64,000 nucleotides of DNA. Origin: Pseudoalteromonas espejiana DSM 9414 (GTDB lineage Bacteria; Pseudomonadota; Gammaproteobacteria; Enterobacterales; Alteromonadaceae). The notes under the pieces are model-generated. The model was not told the origin of the DNA and did not search any database. It saw only the letters and a list, made by a program, of their open reading frames with translations. Below, piece by piece: positions 35,399-45,000 of this stretch. The first letter of the stretch is position 1; every line of letters begins with the position of its first letter. Both the position numbers and the translations under genes were made by a program. The DNA is taken from contig NZ_CP011028.1 in NCBI RefSeq assembly GCF_002221525.1, positions 2,739,001 through 2,803,000 on the forward strand. Reading direction: 5' to 3'.

Positions 35399-36229
35399 TT
35401 ATTTTTTTTGGTAGATAATTCCTGGGTTACAACGAACCATATCAAACTCGTTGCTTAATCCTGTCATTGATTCCGATGCACCTAAAAATAAGTACCCTTT
35501 AGGATTTAGCGCCTGCGCAAATTGACCTATTATTTTTGCTTTCACCTCTGGCGAAAAATAAATAAGTACATTACGGCAAAAAATGATATCAAATTTGCCC
35601 ATTAACGCATAAGAATCAAGCAGGTTTAAGTGCCTAAAATTAACTTGTTTTCTAACTGAGTCGACAACTTTTGCCATACCATTGCCGCTATCCATAAAAT
35701 ATTTTTTACGACGTTCAGCAGATAAACCGCGCGCTAGCGCTAGTGCATCGTAATCTGCGTTTTTACACATATCGAGCATGGTATTTGAGATGTCAGTGCC
35801 TGTTATTTGAGCGCCCATGCGCAGCACACCTGGCTGATTTGCCTGAAACTCTGCTACCGACATAGCTATAGAATAAGGTTCTTGCCCTGATGAACTGGCG
35901 GCAGACCAAATTTTTAGTGGTCTGCGTAAGTCTTTAAACTCAGGAAATAACTTATTTTTTAAAAGCTCAAACGGGTATTGATCTCTAAACCAGAGTGTTT
36001 CGTTTGTGGTCATTGCATCGACAACGGCAGCTCTTAATTGACGCTCATGAGGCCCAAGCGTTTTACTCACCAACTGTGATAAAGATTCAACATTAAAGCG
36101 AGTCATCAGCGGGGCAAGTCTGCTTTTTACTAAATACTGCTTATTTTCGCCTAGTACAATGCCGCATTGCTGCTCTAAAAAAGAGCGAAATTGGTCGTAT
36201 TCACTTTGCTGCAAATCTTTATTATTCAA
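35399..36229 (-). CDS. cheR: Chemotaxis protein methyltransferase CheR
   Basis: Methylates glutamates of chemoreceptors. The 276-residue product has the all-helical CheR N-domain (residues 1-75) and a SAM-binding domain: KIWSAASSSGQEPYSIAM near 104-121, GTDISNTMLDMC near 146, and FDIIFCRNVLIYF near 226. The terminal NPGIIYQKK is typical of CheR in flagellar clusters. There is no C-terminal pentapeptide-binding insert visible beyond the family norm. It is 21 bp downstream of cheV. Confidence 0.95.
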   Translation of the reverse strand: MNNKDLQQSEYDQFRSFLEQQCGIVLGENKQYLVKSRLAPLMTRFNVESLSQLVSKTLGPHERQLRAAVVDAMTTNETLWFRDQYPFELLKNKLFPEFKDLRRPLKIWSAASSSGQEPYSIAMSVAEFQANQPGVLRMGAQITGTDISNTMLDMCKNADYDALALARGLSAERRKKYFMDSGNGMAKVVDSVRKQVNFRHLNLLDSYALMGKFDIIFCRNVLIYFSPEVKAKIIGQFAQALNPKGYLFLGASESMTGLSNEFDMVRCNPGIIYQKK

Positions 36230-36250
36230 GTTAATAACACCTATTTTGGT

Positions 36251-37183
36251 TTAATCACAATGAACCCATTTTTTTACTGCAGTTGCGAGCTCATCTGGGT
36301 TAAATTTTGCTATAAAGTCGTCTGCGCCTACTTTTTCTATCATTGCTTGGTTAAAAACACCACTGAGTGATGTATGCAAAATAACATGTAGTGGCGCTAA
36401 TTTAGGATCCGCTTTTATCTCTGCTGTTAATGTATAGCCGTCCATCTCAGGCATTTCAACATCAGAAATAAGTAAGCCAACACGTTCGGTAATATCGTTT
36501 TGACAATCAAGCTCTGCAATTTCTTTTAATCTTATTAGGGCTTCTTTACCGTTTTTAGCCAGTTCTGTTTGTACACCAAGTGGTTCAAGAGCACGTTTTA
36601 CTTGGTTACGAGCAACGGCAGAGTCATCGGCAATAAATACGATGCGCTCACCTAAATCTTTTTGTATTTCAGTATCGGCGGCTAAATCTGCGCTTACCTC
36701 AGTATTTACTGGGCAAATTTCATTCAATATTTTTTCAACATCGAGAATTTCAACAAGTTCGTTTTCTATTTCGGTTACGGCTGTTAAATATGAGTAACGC
36801 CCTGCACCTGACGGTGGCGGCATTATTTTTTCCCAGTTCATGTTAACAATTCGCTCAACACCGCCAACTAAAAAACCCTGCACTGAACGGTTATATTCAG
36901 CAATAATAATGAAGCTGTCTTTTACGTTTTCGATGGGGCGGCCACCTACAGCCATTGATAAATCAATAACAGAGATAGTTTGACCACGAATATGGGCAAC
37001 ACCACGTATGTACGTATTAGATTTGGGCATGCTAGTAAGTGGCGGACATTGCAACACCTCTCTTACTTTAAATACGTTTATACCAAAACGCTGACGCCCT
37101 CTGAGCTTAAATAAAAGTAATTCTAGGCGGTTCTGCCCAACCAACTGGGTGCGTTGGTTTACTGAGTCTAAAATGCCTGCCAT
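36251..37183 (-). CDS. cheV: Chemotaxis coupling protein CheV
   Basis: Couples chemoreceptors to CheA and tunes adaptation by phosphorylation. The 310-residue product has an N-terminal CheW domain (about 15-160; ELLLFKLRGRQRFGINVFKVREVL, VAHIRGQTISVIDLSMAVGGRP). The C-terminal receiver domain (about 180-305) has the acidic pair D186-D187 in FIADDSAV, phospho-acceptor D241 in LISDVEMPEMDGY, T271 in LHTSLSG and K290 in FIAKFNPDEL. It is divergent from flgA across 140 bp. I find no sigma-54 or sigma-28 pattern on its strand, so a housekeeping promoter is likely. Confidence 0.95.
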   Translation of the reverse strand: MAGILDSVNQRTQLVGQNRLELLLFKLRGRQRFGINVFKVREVLQCPPLTSMPKSNTYIRGVAHIRGQTISVIDLSMAVGGRPIENVKDSFIIIAEYNRSVQGFLVGGVERIVNMNWEKIMPPPSGAGRYSYLTAVTEIENELVEILDVEKILNEICPVNTEVSADLAADTEIQKDLGERIVFIADDSAVARNQVKRALEPLGVQTELAKNGKEALIRLKEIAELDCQNDITERVGLLISDVEMPEMDGYTLTAEIKADPKLAPLHVILHTSLSGVFNQAMIEKVGADDFIAKFNPDELATAVKKWVHCD

Positions 37184-37211
37184 TCAAATCTCCTAAAGAA
37201 AACAAGTAATG

Positions 37212-37227
37212 CGGAACGATAATTGCT
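37212..37227 (+). promoter_or_regulatory. Sigma-54 promoter of flgA(MN)
   Basis: The plus strand reads CGGAACG-ATAA-TTGCT: GG and GC are exactly 10 bases apart and the ACG and TTGCT elements match the full consensus, with two mismatches. Predicted start near 37,238, leader about 86 nt. Confidence 0.7.
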
Positions 37228-37323
37228 TTCTGTTTATAAAGCATCATAACATCACGGGAGCGTCTACTTTTTGACGCAAAATATTTATACCCTGTTTGAA
37301 ACCATAAGCATAGTCGAAACATT

Positions 37324-38031
37324 ATGAGTTTGTTAAAAAAAGTCAGAAGATACAGTGTTTTTTATTTTCTTGCCAGCCTCTGCTTAGCAACACCTTTGCA
37401 TGCAAAAGTGTTTAGCAAAGATTTATTGCAGGAAATTGCTATTTCTCATATTGAAGAACTCGTAACTGTACCATTAGAAAAAAATGTCGAAATAACAGCA
37501 CTTCCTCTAGACAGTCGAATTCCAGATAGAGTATGTAAAAACGAGCCTGAGTTAATAGTACCTAACGAACCTCCATTTACGCGCCAAGTGACTGTGCAAA
37601 TAAAATGTAATGATTCACAAAGTTGGACGCAGTACGTTCATGTCAGGATAGTCAAAATGGCACCTGTTGTTGTAGCTAATGCAAACTTAGCGCGCGGTGA
37701 AGTTATTACTAAGTCTCATTTGAGCGTGAAAATGAAGCCTTCGCAATTTGTAAGAGTGCAATATTTAGATGACCCTTTGATGCTAATTGGTAGTCGCAGT
37801 AAACGAAATATACGCAGCGGTATGCCCGTTTTGCTCAATCAAATTTGCATGGTTTGTAAGGGTGATGCTGTAAATATTTATGCTAGTATTAAAGGACTTA
37901 GGATTAAAACCACAGGTATTGCGCTTGAAGATGGCACTTTAGGTGAGCAAGTACAAATTAAGAATAAAAAATCAGGGAAAATTTTGAATGCACGGGTAGA
38001 TGGTGTAGAGTCTGTGCAAGTAAATATTTAA
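37324..38031 (+). CDS. flgA: Flagellar P-ring assembly chaperone FlgA
   Basis: Periplasmic chaperone for FlgI polymerisation. The 235-residue product has a signal peptide (FLASLCLATPLHA, likely cleaved after A27). The C-terminal SAF-type FlgA domain includes VVVANANLARGEVITKSHLSVKMKPS, then RNIRSGMPVLLNQI and a final VNIYASIKGLRIKTTGIALEDGTLGEQVQIKNKKSGKIL. Length fits the family. It leads flgM and flgN on the plus strand, divergent from cheV. Confidence 0.94.
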   Translation: MSLLKKVRRYSVFYFLASLCLATPLHAKVFSKDLLQEIAISHIEELVTVPLEKNVEITALPLDSRIPDRVCKNEPELIVPNEPPFTRQVTVQIKCNDSQSWTQYVHVRIVKMAPVVVANANLARGEVITKSHLSVKMKPSQFVRVQYLDDPLMLIGSRSKRNIRSGMPVLLNQICMVCKGDAVNIYASIKGLRIKTTGIALEDGTLGEQVQIKNKKSGKILNARVDGVESVQVNI

Positions 38032-38044
38032 TTTCGATTTATAC

Positions 38045-38071
38045 TAAAGTATCCTATGTATATGCCGATAA
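38045..38071 (+). promoter_or_regulatory. Sigma-28 (FliA) promoter of flgMN
   Basis: TAAAGTAT-N11-GCCGATAA: a perfect -10 and six of eight -35 positions, at the exact spacing. Predicted start near 38,078, about 30 nt before the flgM ATG. It lets FliA raise its own anti-sigma factor. Confidence 0.9.
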
Positions 38072-38107
38072 CTTGGCATAAGTTGGGTAATATACAGGTT
38101 TATTATT

Positions 38108-38431
38108 ATGGTTAATCAAGTTAATGGTAGTAATCAGCAAGCTAATGCGCTTTCAAACGCAAAACAGCAACACGTTGATATAAAAAAAGATACCGCTGCA
38201 AATACGCAAGCAGCTCAAACACCTTCGCCAAAAGCGGCGAGCGATTCTGTAAGCTTAACGCCTCAAGCACAGCAATTAAAAACACTGCAAGATAAAGCCC
38301 AACAATCGTCTGGCTTTGACAGCGAAAAAGTTGCTGAGCTTAAAAAAGCGATTACTGAAGGCAAATACCAAATTGACGCAGAAAAGCTGACTAAAAACCT
38401 AGCTGATTTTGAGTTTAACGTTTATGGCTGA
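38108..38431 (+). CDS. flgM: Anti-sigma-28 factor FlgM
   Basis: Binds FliA until the hook is complete, then is exported through the hook-basal body. The 107-residue product has an unstructured, Q/A/K-rich N-terminal half (the export-competent part) and a C-terminal sigma-binding helical region, SVSLTPQAQQLKTLQ then DSEKVAELKKAITEGKYQIDAEKLTKNLADF. It has its own sigma-28 promoter and overlaps flgN by 8 bp. Confidence 0.95.
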   Translation: MVNQVNGSNQQANALSNAKQQHVDIKKDTAANTQAAQTPSPKAASDSVSLTPQAQQLKTLQDKAQQSSGFDSEKVAELKKAITEGKYQIDAEKLTKNLADFEFNVYG

Positions 38432-38855
38432 TCATAACGGTTTAATTAGCGTAAAATTGAATGAGCAAGTGAATTGCTTAGGCTCATTACAGGCGCTATT
38501 AAACGAAGAGCTTACCGTTATCGCCTCTCGCAGAGGTGAAGGTTTAAAAGAACTTGCCCAACAAAAAATGTCTTTTTTAACCAAGTTAACTAAGCTCGAT
38601 AAAGAGTTGAATAAACTTTTTGTTGCTAATGATGAGAACTCTGCTGAAGTGAATGAGCTTGTTGCCCAAGTTAAAACAGAGTTAGCGCAGTGCCAAAAAC
38701 AAAATAAAGTAAACTCTCATGCAGCTCGCCAAGCTCATTTAAGTGTTAAACAACTTAAAGAGATTTTAATTGGTGCACCAACTAGCATGACATACGACCA
38801 AGGTGGCAGCGTGGTAAATACAGATAACAAGTTAGTACGCAACTTGAAAGCCTAG
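38424..38855 (+). CDS. flgN: Flagellar chaperone FlgN
   Basis: Export chaperone for FlgK and FlgL. The ATG at 38,424 (MADHNGLISVKLNEQ) overlaps the flgM stop by 8 bp and is preferred to an ATG five codons earlier. The 143-residue product is all-helical: LLNEELTVIASRRGEGLKELAQQKMSFLTKLTKLDKEL is the FlgN signature. It ends the flgAMN unit before a strong terminator. Confidence 0.9.
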   Translation: MADHNGLISVKLNEQVNCLGSLQALLNEELTVIASRRGEGLKELAQQKMSFLTKLTKLDKELNKLFVANDENSAEVNELVAQVKTELAQCQKQNKVNSHAARQAHLSVKQLKEILIGAPTSMTYDQGGSVVNTDNKLVRNLKA

Positions 38856-38882
38856 CCTTACTTTATTCAAATTTTTTTATAG

Positions 38883-38917
38883 AAAAGCCCTTATTGAATG
38901 TTCAATAAGGGCTTTTT
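38883..38917 (+). terminator. Rho-independent terminator of flgAMN
   Basis: Near-perfect palindrome: AAAAGCCC-TTATTGAA pairs with TTCAATAA-GGGCTTTT, then further T residues, 27 bp beyond the flgN stop. The AAAA on the left arm would make it bidirectional. Confidence 0.93.
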
Positions 38918-39054
38918 TGTTGATAGTTAATAAAGCATACTCTGGGTAATAAACCGCTTTTAAGTAATTACCTCTTGCGCTAATCGAGTTTACTTAATTG
39001 TAATAGCCTCAAGTACGCTAGTAGCACTACTTAAAATGTAAGTAAAATTTTGCT

Positions 39055-39083
39055 GCCCACTGCAATGTATAATTGCAGTGGGC
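39055..39083 (-). terminator. Terminator-like hairpin at the 3' end of the giant Ig-repeat gene
   Basis: A 12-bp perfect stem (GCCCACTGCAAT and complement) with a five-base loop, starting 7 bases beyond the stop of the giant gene. The T run after it on the minus strand is interrupted (AGCAAAATTTTAC). The remaining intergenic bases 38,918-39,054 show nothing else. Confidence 0.6.
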
Positions 39084-39090
39084 CCTTTAT

Positions 39091-42000
39091 TTAAATATCG
39101 GTTTGGTTATTACCGCTCTCTATTAAGTGCTTAATCATTTCCTCTGATTGATTTTGAACATCAACGGCTGGTGCAGCTTCATCGGCACTTCCGCCACTTT
39201 GTGCTGGGCTATAAGCAATTGCAGAGCCTTCTTCATCAAGTAAGTTATTTAATGCAAGCAATTGCTCTGTTTCAGAGTCAATAATTACATCGTTTATATT
39301 AAGTGGCTCTGTTTCGCTCACTTGTACAACTTGCTCTGATGAACTAGCCATGGCCCCTGCGTTTGCTAAGTTGATGGTTTCGGTGCTCAACAGACCTTCA
39401 CCTTGCGTATCACCCAATGCTGACTCTTCACTAAATGACGCAGGCATAGTGTCACCAGCACCTGAGCTAGATTGTGAGGTATACATATTGCCGGACTGCT
39501 CTACCTCGTTACCCGTATTTTTGATTAAGTAGTTTCCTGCTTCATCAACAGTAACAAAATAATATTGCTCCCCTCCACCAATGTTTAGGTTGGCTAAGTT
39601 TAATACCCCTCCCCAATCTCCATTGCTATCTGAAGTAAAGCTGCTTGAAAGTTCTAATACATCTAAATCTAGACCGAGTAAGTCAACGCCCAACAGCGAA
39701 GAGCCAATAATGTATACTTCAGTATCTGGCTCTGTTGTCCCTTCAACTGATGGTAATAAAACGTTTAATATTCCTGGATCAAAATCTATAACCTCAAAAC
39801 CTATTGGCGTGGTATCTATAATCAATCCAGATACGCTACCGCTTGACGTTGTATTTCCTGATGCATCAGTTGCTACTGCTGTTACAGTATAAGCACCATC
39901 CGCTAACCCCGTATCCGGTGAGGCACTCCATGCACCCGATGCATTAACAGTTTCTATTAATACAATACTTTCAGTTGGGCCACTAAAGGTAACAGTTACA
40001 GACTCGCCAGGAGCGGCAGTGCCTGTTACGACTGGACTTTGATCTGCTGTTAGTACTAACCCCGAGTCAATTGTAACACCTGAGTCAACTGTGCTACTTG
40101 TGGATTGCGTACCGATATTACCGGGACCATCAGCAATGCTTACATCTACAGTGTAATTACCTTCACTAAGCACCTCTTCAGCCTTAACACTCCAGGTTCC
40201 ATCATCACCAACTGTTTTTTCAACACTGTGCGAAGCACCAGCTGAATCTGTAAACATGACTATAACCGCTGCACCCGCAAAGCTTCCAGTTACAGAGCCC
40301 GTAATGGTTGGTGTTGTTTCTTGACCAACTGCGATAGCATCTATAAATACAATAGGTGCTGTGTAGTCTGTGCTTGACACCATAGTATCGCTAGAAGAGT
40401 TACCCGCAGTATCACTTATGGATGCTGTAGCACTAAAGCTACCTTCACTTAATGGGGTGGTCGCTATTACTGACCATGTACCATTGCCTGCAACTTGGGC
40501 AGTAATAGTTTGTGAATCGTTATTAGCATCTGTAATAACCACGCTTAGCGTTGTACCTGCTGGTGCATCACTTGTACCTGTAATAGTTGGTAGTGGATTG
40601 TTAGTAACTGCTAACTGGTCAACTTCAATTGTTGGCGGTGTTAAATCAACAATACCACCTAGGCTTGTAGAACTGGTAAGTCCTAAGTTTTCGACCGTAG
40701 CATCTACTGTAAAGGCGCCTTCAGCTAATGGAACGCTAGGTATTAACGTCCACACTCCCGAAATAGCCTGTGTGTTGTAAGTAGTTGCTGTACCGCTACT
40801 ATCGGTTATTACAACTTCTACATCGCCATTTAACACATCGGTAGTACCGCTAATGGTAGGGGTTGTATCGCTTGTATCTATTATTGGGTTGATTAATAGG
40901 CCCGGTAAAGTAGTGCTAACGGTGCCCGTTTGTGTCACTGTTGCTATATTTCCTGCATCATCAATACTAATTGCCTCAACGGTTAAATCACCTTCAGCTA
41001 GAACCGGAGTAACAATAAGCCATGTTCCATCTCCTAGTACCGTTGTGGTAACTTCATAAAGCGTGTTTGTAGAGTCGGTAATTTTAACCGTAATTAAGCT
41101 ACCGGTTTCTTCGTCACTAGTGCCAGTAATAGTAGGCGTTAATGTATTAAGTACACCAAAGGCGTCTATTTCTAACGATGGCGGTATGGTATCGATGGTC
41201 ACTTGCTCAGTAACAGACTGGCCTACGTTGCCTGCAGCATCAGTAATGCCTGCGAATACACTATATATACCATCAGGTAAGCTAGTTGTTAATAACGACC
41301 ACGTGCCATCACTTCCTACAAGCGCATCAAATACTGTTTCATTGCCGTTACTACCAATTACAGTTACATCAATCTCTGTACCTGGTGCTTCTTCTGATGT
41401 ACCTGAAATAGTTAGTATGTCAGTATTGCTGATGCTCAACGGTAAAATATCTACCACAGGCACTAGCGTATCAACTACAAACTCAAGCGTTTGTGTTACT
41501 ACGTTGCCCGAATCATCTGTAATACTAACATTAGCAACGTGTTGCCCTTCAGATAATGCATCTAGCTGTAGCGTGAACAACCCTAGAGCATCGACAGTAG
41601 TCGTTAGTACAGTCCCGCCATCTAGTTGTATTTCTACTACACCATTAATTAAATCACTGACGCCTTGAATTATTGGCGATGAATCTGATGTTGTCCCAAT
41701 AACATCTAAGACCAACGTTGGCGATATGGTATCTACAACATCTGTGATTAATTGTGTTGCAGTAATACCAACCTCACTAAGCACATTAACGGTTACACTA
41801 AATAAGCCTTCTGCAAGAGACTGAGGCACTTGTACAGACCATGATTGATCGGCTTGTACTATTGCAACTAGTTCTTGTACTACGTTATCGCTATCAATCA
41901 CTTCAACTAGCACTTCAGTACCTGGTGCTTGGTCTGTTGACCCACTAATTATTGGTAAGTCGCCCTCGCCAGTTACAAAGTTAACCACCGCATTTAGTAA

Positions 42001-45000
42001 TGGGGTTGAGGCATCTACATCAGCCGTAGTTATAGTGGTTGTATTACCAGCATCGTCAGTTGCAGAAGCTTCAACAACCGATAAGCCTACTACGTTCACA
42101 GCTAAACCCACTAACTCCCAATCACCATTTGCATCTGTAGTTACATCGTATGTTAAATCAAGTAAATCACCTGCAAGCTCTAGAGTAACCGTAACGGTTT
42201 TACCTTCGCCCAAATCGGATGTACCAGATAATGTAACTAACTGACCTAATAAGAACGTAGGCACAATTGTTAGTTCTGGTCCTACAGTATCAACCTCGCC
42301 ACCCGTTTTACTGTCAGTAGAAATATTGCCTGCAGCATCGCTAATAGTTGCGCTTACACTGTAAACACCGTCAGCCAAAATATTATCAGCAGCCGCTTGC
42401 CAATCACCATTAGCATCGGTTTGAACTGTCATTTGATGAGAAGCCCCAGTAGAATCAGTAAAGGTAACAATCACATTAGTGTTGGCCTCGTTTGATGTGC
42501 CCGAAATCAGAGGTGTGTTGTCTTGTGTTAGTTCCAGTGAGCTTTGATCAATACTAATCTCTGGTGCGATAGTATCTATGGTCGCGCTTACAAGTGCATC
42601 ACCGGTATTTCCTGCATTATCGGTAATAAACACCTCAACAGAATAACCTCCTTGTGAAAGGCTGTTAGTGGCCTCTACTGTCCATGTGCCACCGGCTTGC
42701 ACGTTTGTGTTTACAGAGTGCTCGTTACCTTGTGCATCAATAAATACGACAACAACGCTATCACCTACTGTTGCTCCAGTAACAGTACCTGAAACACTTG
42801 GTGTTAAATCGATACTTCCAACAATATCGTTAATAGTTACTATTGGTGCTGTTATATCAAGCGTACCTGTTGCGCTCGTACTTACAGGGTTGCCTGCGGT
42901 ATCTGTTGTTGATGCATTTACACTAAATACCCCTTCACTAAGCGCACTAGGTGCAGCAACTGACCAAGTGCCATTGGCTCCCACTGTGGCATTAACTGTT
43001 TGCTCAGCCCCTAAGCTATCAGTAATTAAAATTACAACTATTGCGCCTTGCGGTGCCGTTGTTGTGCCCGAAATAGTAGGGGTTGTATCGTTGGCTGTAA
43101 TAAGCGTATTGATACTTAGTGCTGGTGCTGTTAAATCGATAACACCACTACTCGTAGCGTTACTTGTTAAGCCATCTTCAGTAACACTTGCAGTAACAGT
43201 AAACTCTCCCTCAGGAAGTATATCTGTCGCATCTACACTCCAAGCACCGCTTAGCACAGTAGTAGTAACTGTGTGTGAAACATTATCAATATCCGTTATA
43301 ACTACTGTAATTTCAGTGCCATCAGCCGCACTGCTTGTACCCGAAAGTGTTGGGGTTTGATCGTTCGTATCAACAATGGTGTTTATATTAATAGTAGGCG
43401 CATTAGTATTAAGCGTTGCAGTCGCCTCTGCTGATGAAGTGTTTCCTGCCGTATCAGTAATACTTGCTGAAACTGTCACTTGTCCATCAGTTAGTGGGAT
43501 CGTTACATCAAGGCTCCATCCTCCGTTGGCAGCAACTGTTGTTGTATATGTATCGACGCTATCACCATCAGTAATTGTGACGGTGATTGTAGTACCTTCA
43601 ACCTCATTAGATGTACCTGAAATAGTAGGCGTACTGTTATTAATTGTACCTAAGGCATCAATAGTAATATTAGGCGCTTGGGTATCAACAAAACTTGACG
43701 CTGAATCTGAGCCTGTATTGCCAGCATCATCAGTAATACTTACTACAACATCGTAATTACCATCAGGTAAACTCGGTGCCGTAGCTTGCCAGTTTCCACT
43801 TGCATCAACCGTTGCTAATAGCGTGTGGGTATCACCATTACTATCTGTAATAACAATATCTACATTTGTGCCAGTAGGCTCTGTTGATGTGCCGCTTATA
43901 ATTAGGGTATCTGTATTAAATACTGTGATATCAGCGAGTACTACAACCGGGACTTGCGTATCAATAGTTAAATCTATTGTTGTGTTAGTGATGTTATTAG
44001 CTTCATCGGCAACATTTATTTGCGCTGTATAGCTCCCATCAGTAAGTGCCGTAGGTACTTCTACTTGCCAGTTCCCCTCTGCACCAACTACAGCAAAGAA
44101 CGTTTGCCCATCAATACTAATAATTACATCAGCACCAATTGCATCACTGGTGCCTGAAATAATTGGCGTCGTATCTGCTGTAGTATCAATAGGGTTAACA
44201 CTAAGGGTTGGTGCAATACTGTCTATTTCACCTTGTGCTTGCTCAGTAGTTAAATTACCAACTTCATCTCTTACCTCAGCAGTTACAGTGTACTGACCTT
44301 GCGAAAGCTCGGTTGGAACTTCAACAGACCAACCCCCATTTGCTTGAACAATAGCCGTAAACTCTTGACTCTGCCCTGCACTATCTACAACGGTAAGTTT
44401 TACCTCTGTACCCGCTTCCATATCAGTGACACCTGAAATTACAGGCGTAGCATCGTTCGATAAGGCATCAACAGTCACAGTGAGCGCAGGTGCTTCGTTA
44501 TCAAAATCAAGCGAGTTAACAGTAACAGCGTTACCAGCGGCATCACTTGCACTGGCTGTAACATAGGCAAGGTTAAGTAGAGGTACTGTTATATTTGCAA
44601 CAACCCACGAGCCATCTGCATCAGTCGTCGCAGTGTACGTAGCTCCTAAAAGTCCACCTACTAAATGCTCTGTGATAGTAACCACTGACCCTTCAGGCAA
44701 ATCAGATGTACCTGATAAAGAAACCAAATTACCGGTTGCGAATGCTGGAATAATTCTCAGATCTGGTGGGGTCACATCCACTTCGCCTGTATCACTACCT
44801 GTACCGGTGTTGCCCGCCGCATCGGTGATGCTGGCGCTAACACTGTAGTTCCCTTCTGCTAAGTCTGTCGCTGGGGTGGCACTCCAGTTACCGTTGATAT
44901 CGGTTTGTACATCAATGGTTTGAACTGCATTGGCCGCATCCGTAAAGGTAACGGTGAGGGTGCTGTTTGGTGCATCACTGGTGCCTGTCACCGTTGGGGT

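Noticed and set aside
37256..37274. Short inverted repeat GCGTC...GACGC between cheV and flgA as a terminator
   Set aside because: The stem is only 5 bp in a divergent promoter region where no transcript should end.
39091..39480. RTX or LPxTG-type C-terminal signals in the giant protein
   Set aside because: I searched the tail for GGxGxD nonapeptides and wall-anchor motifs and saw none.
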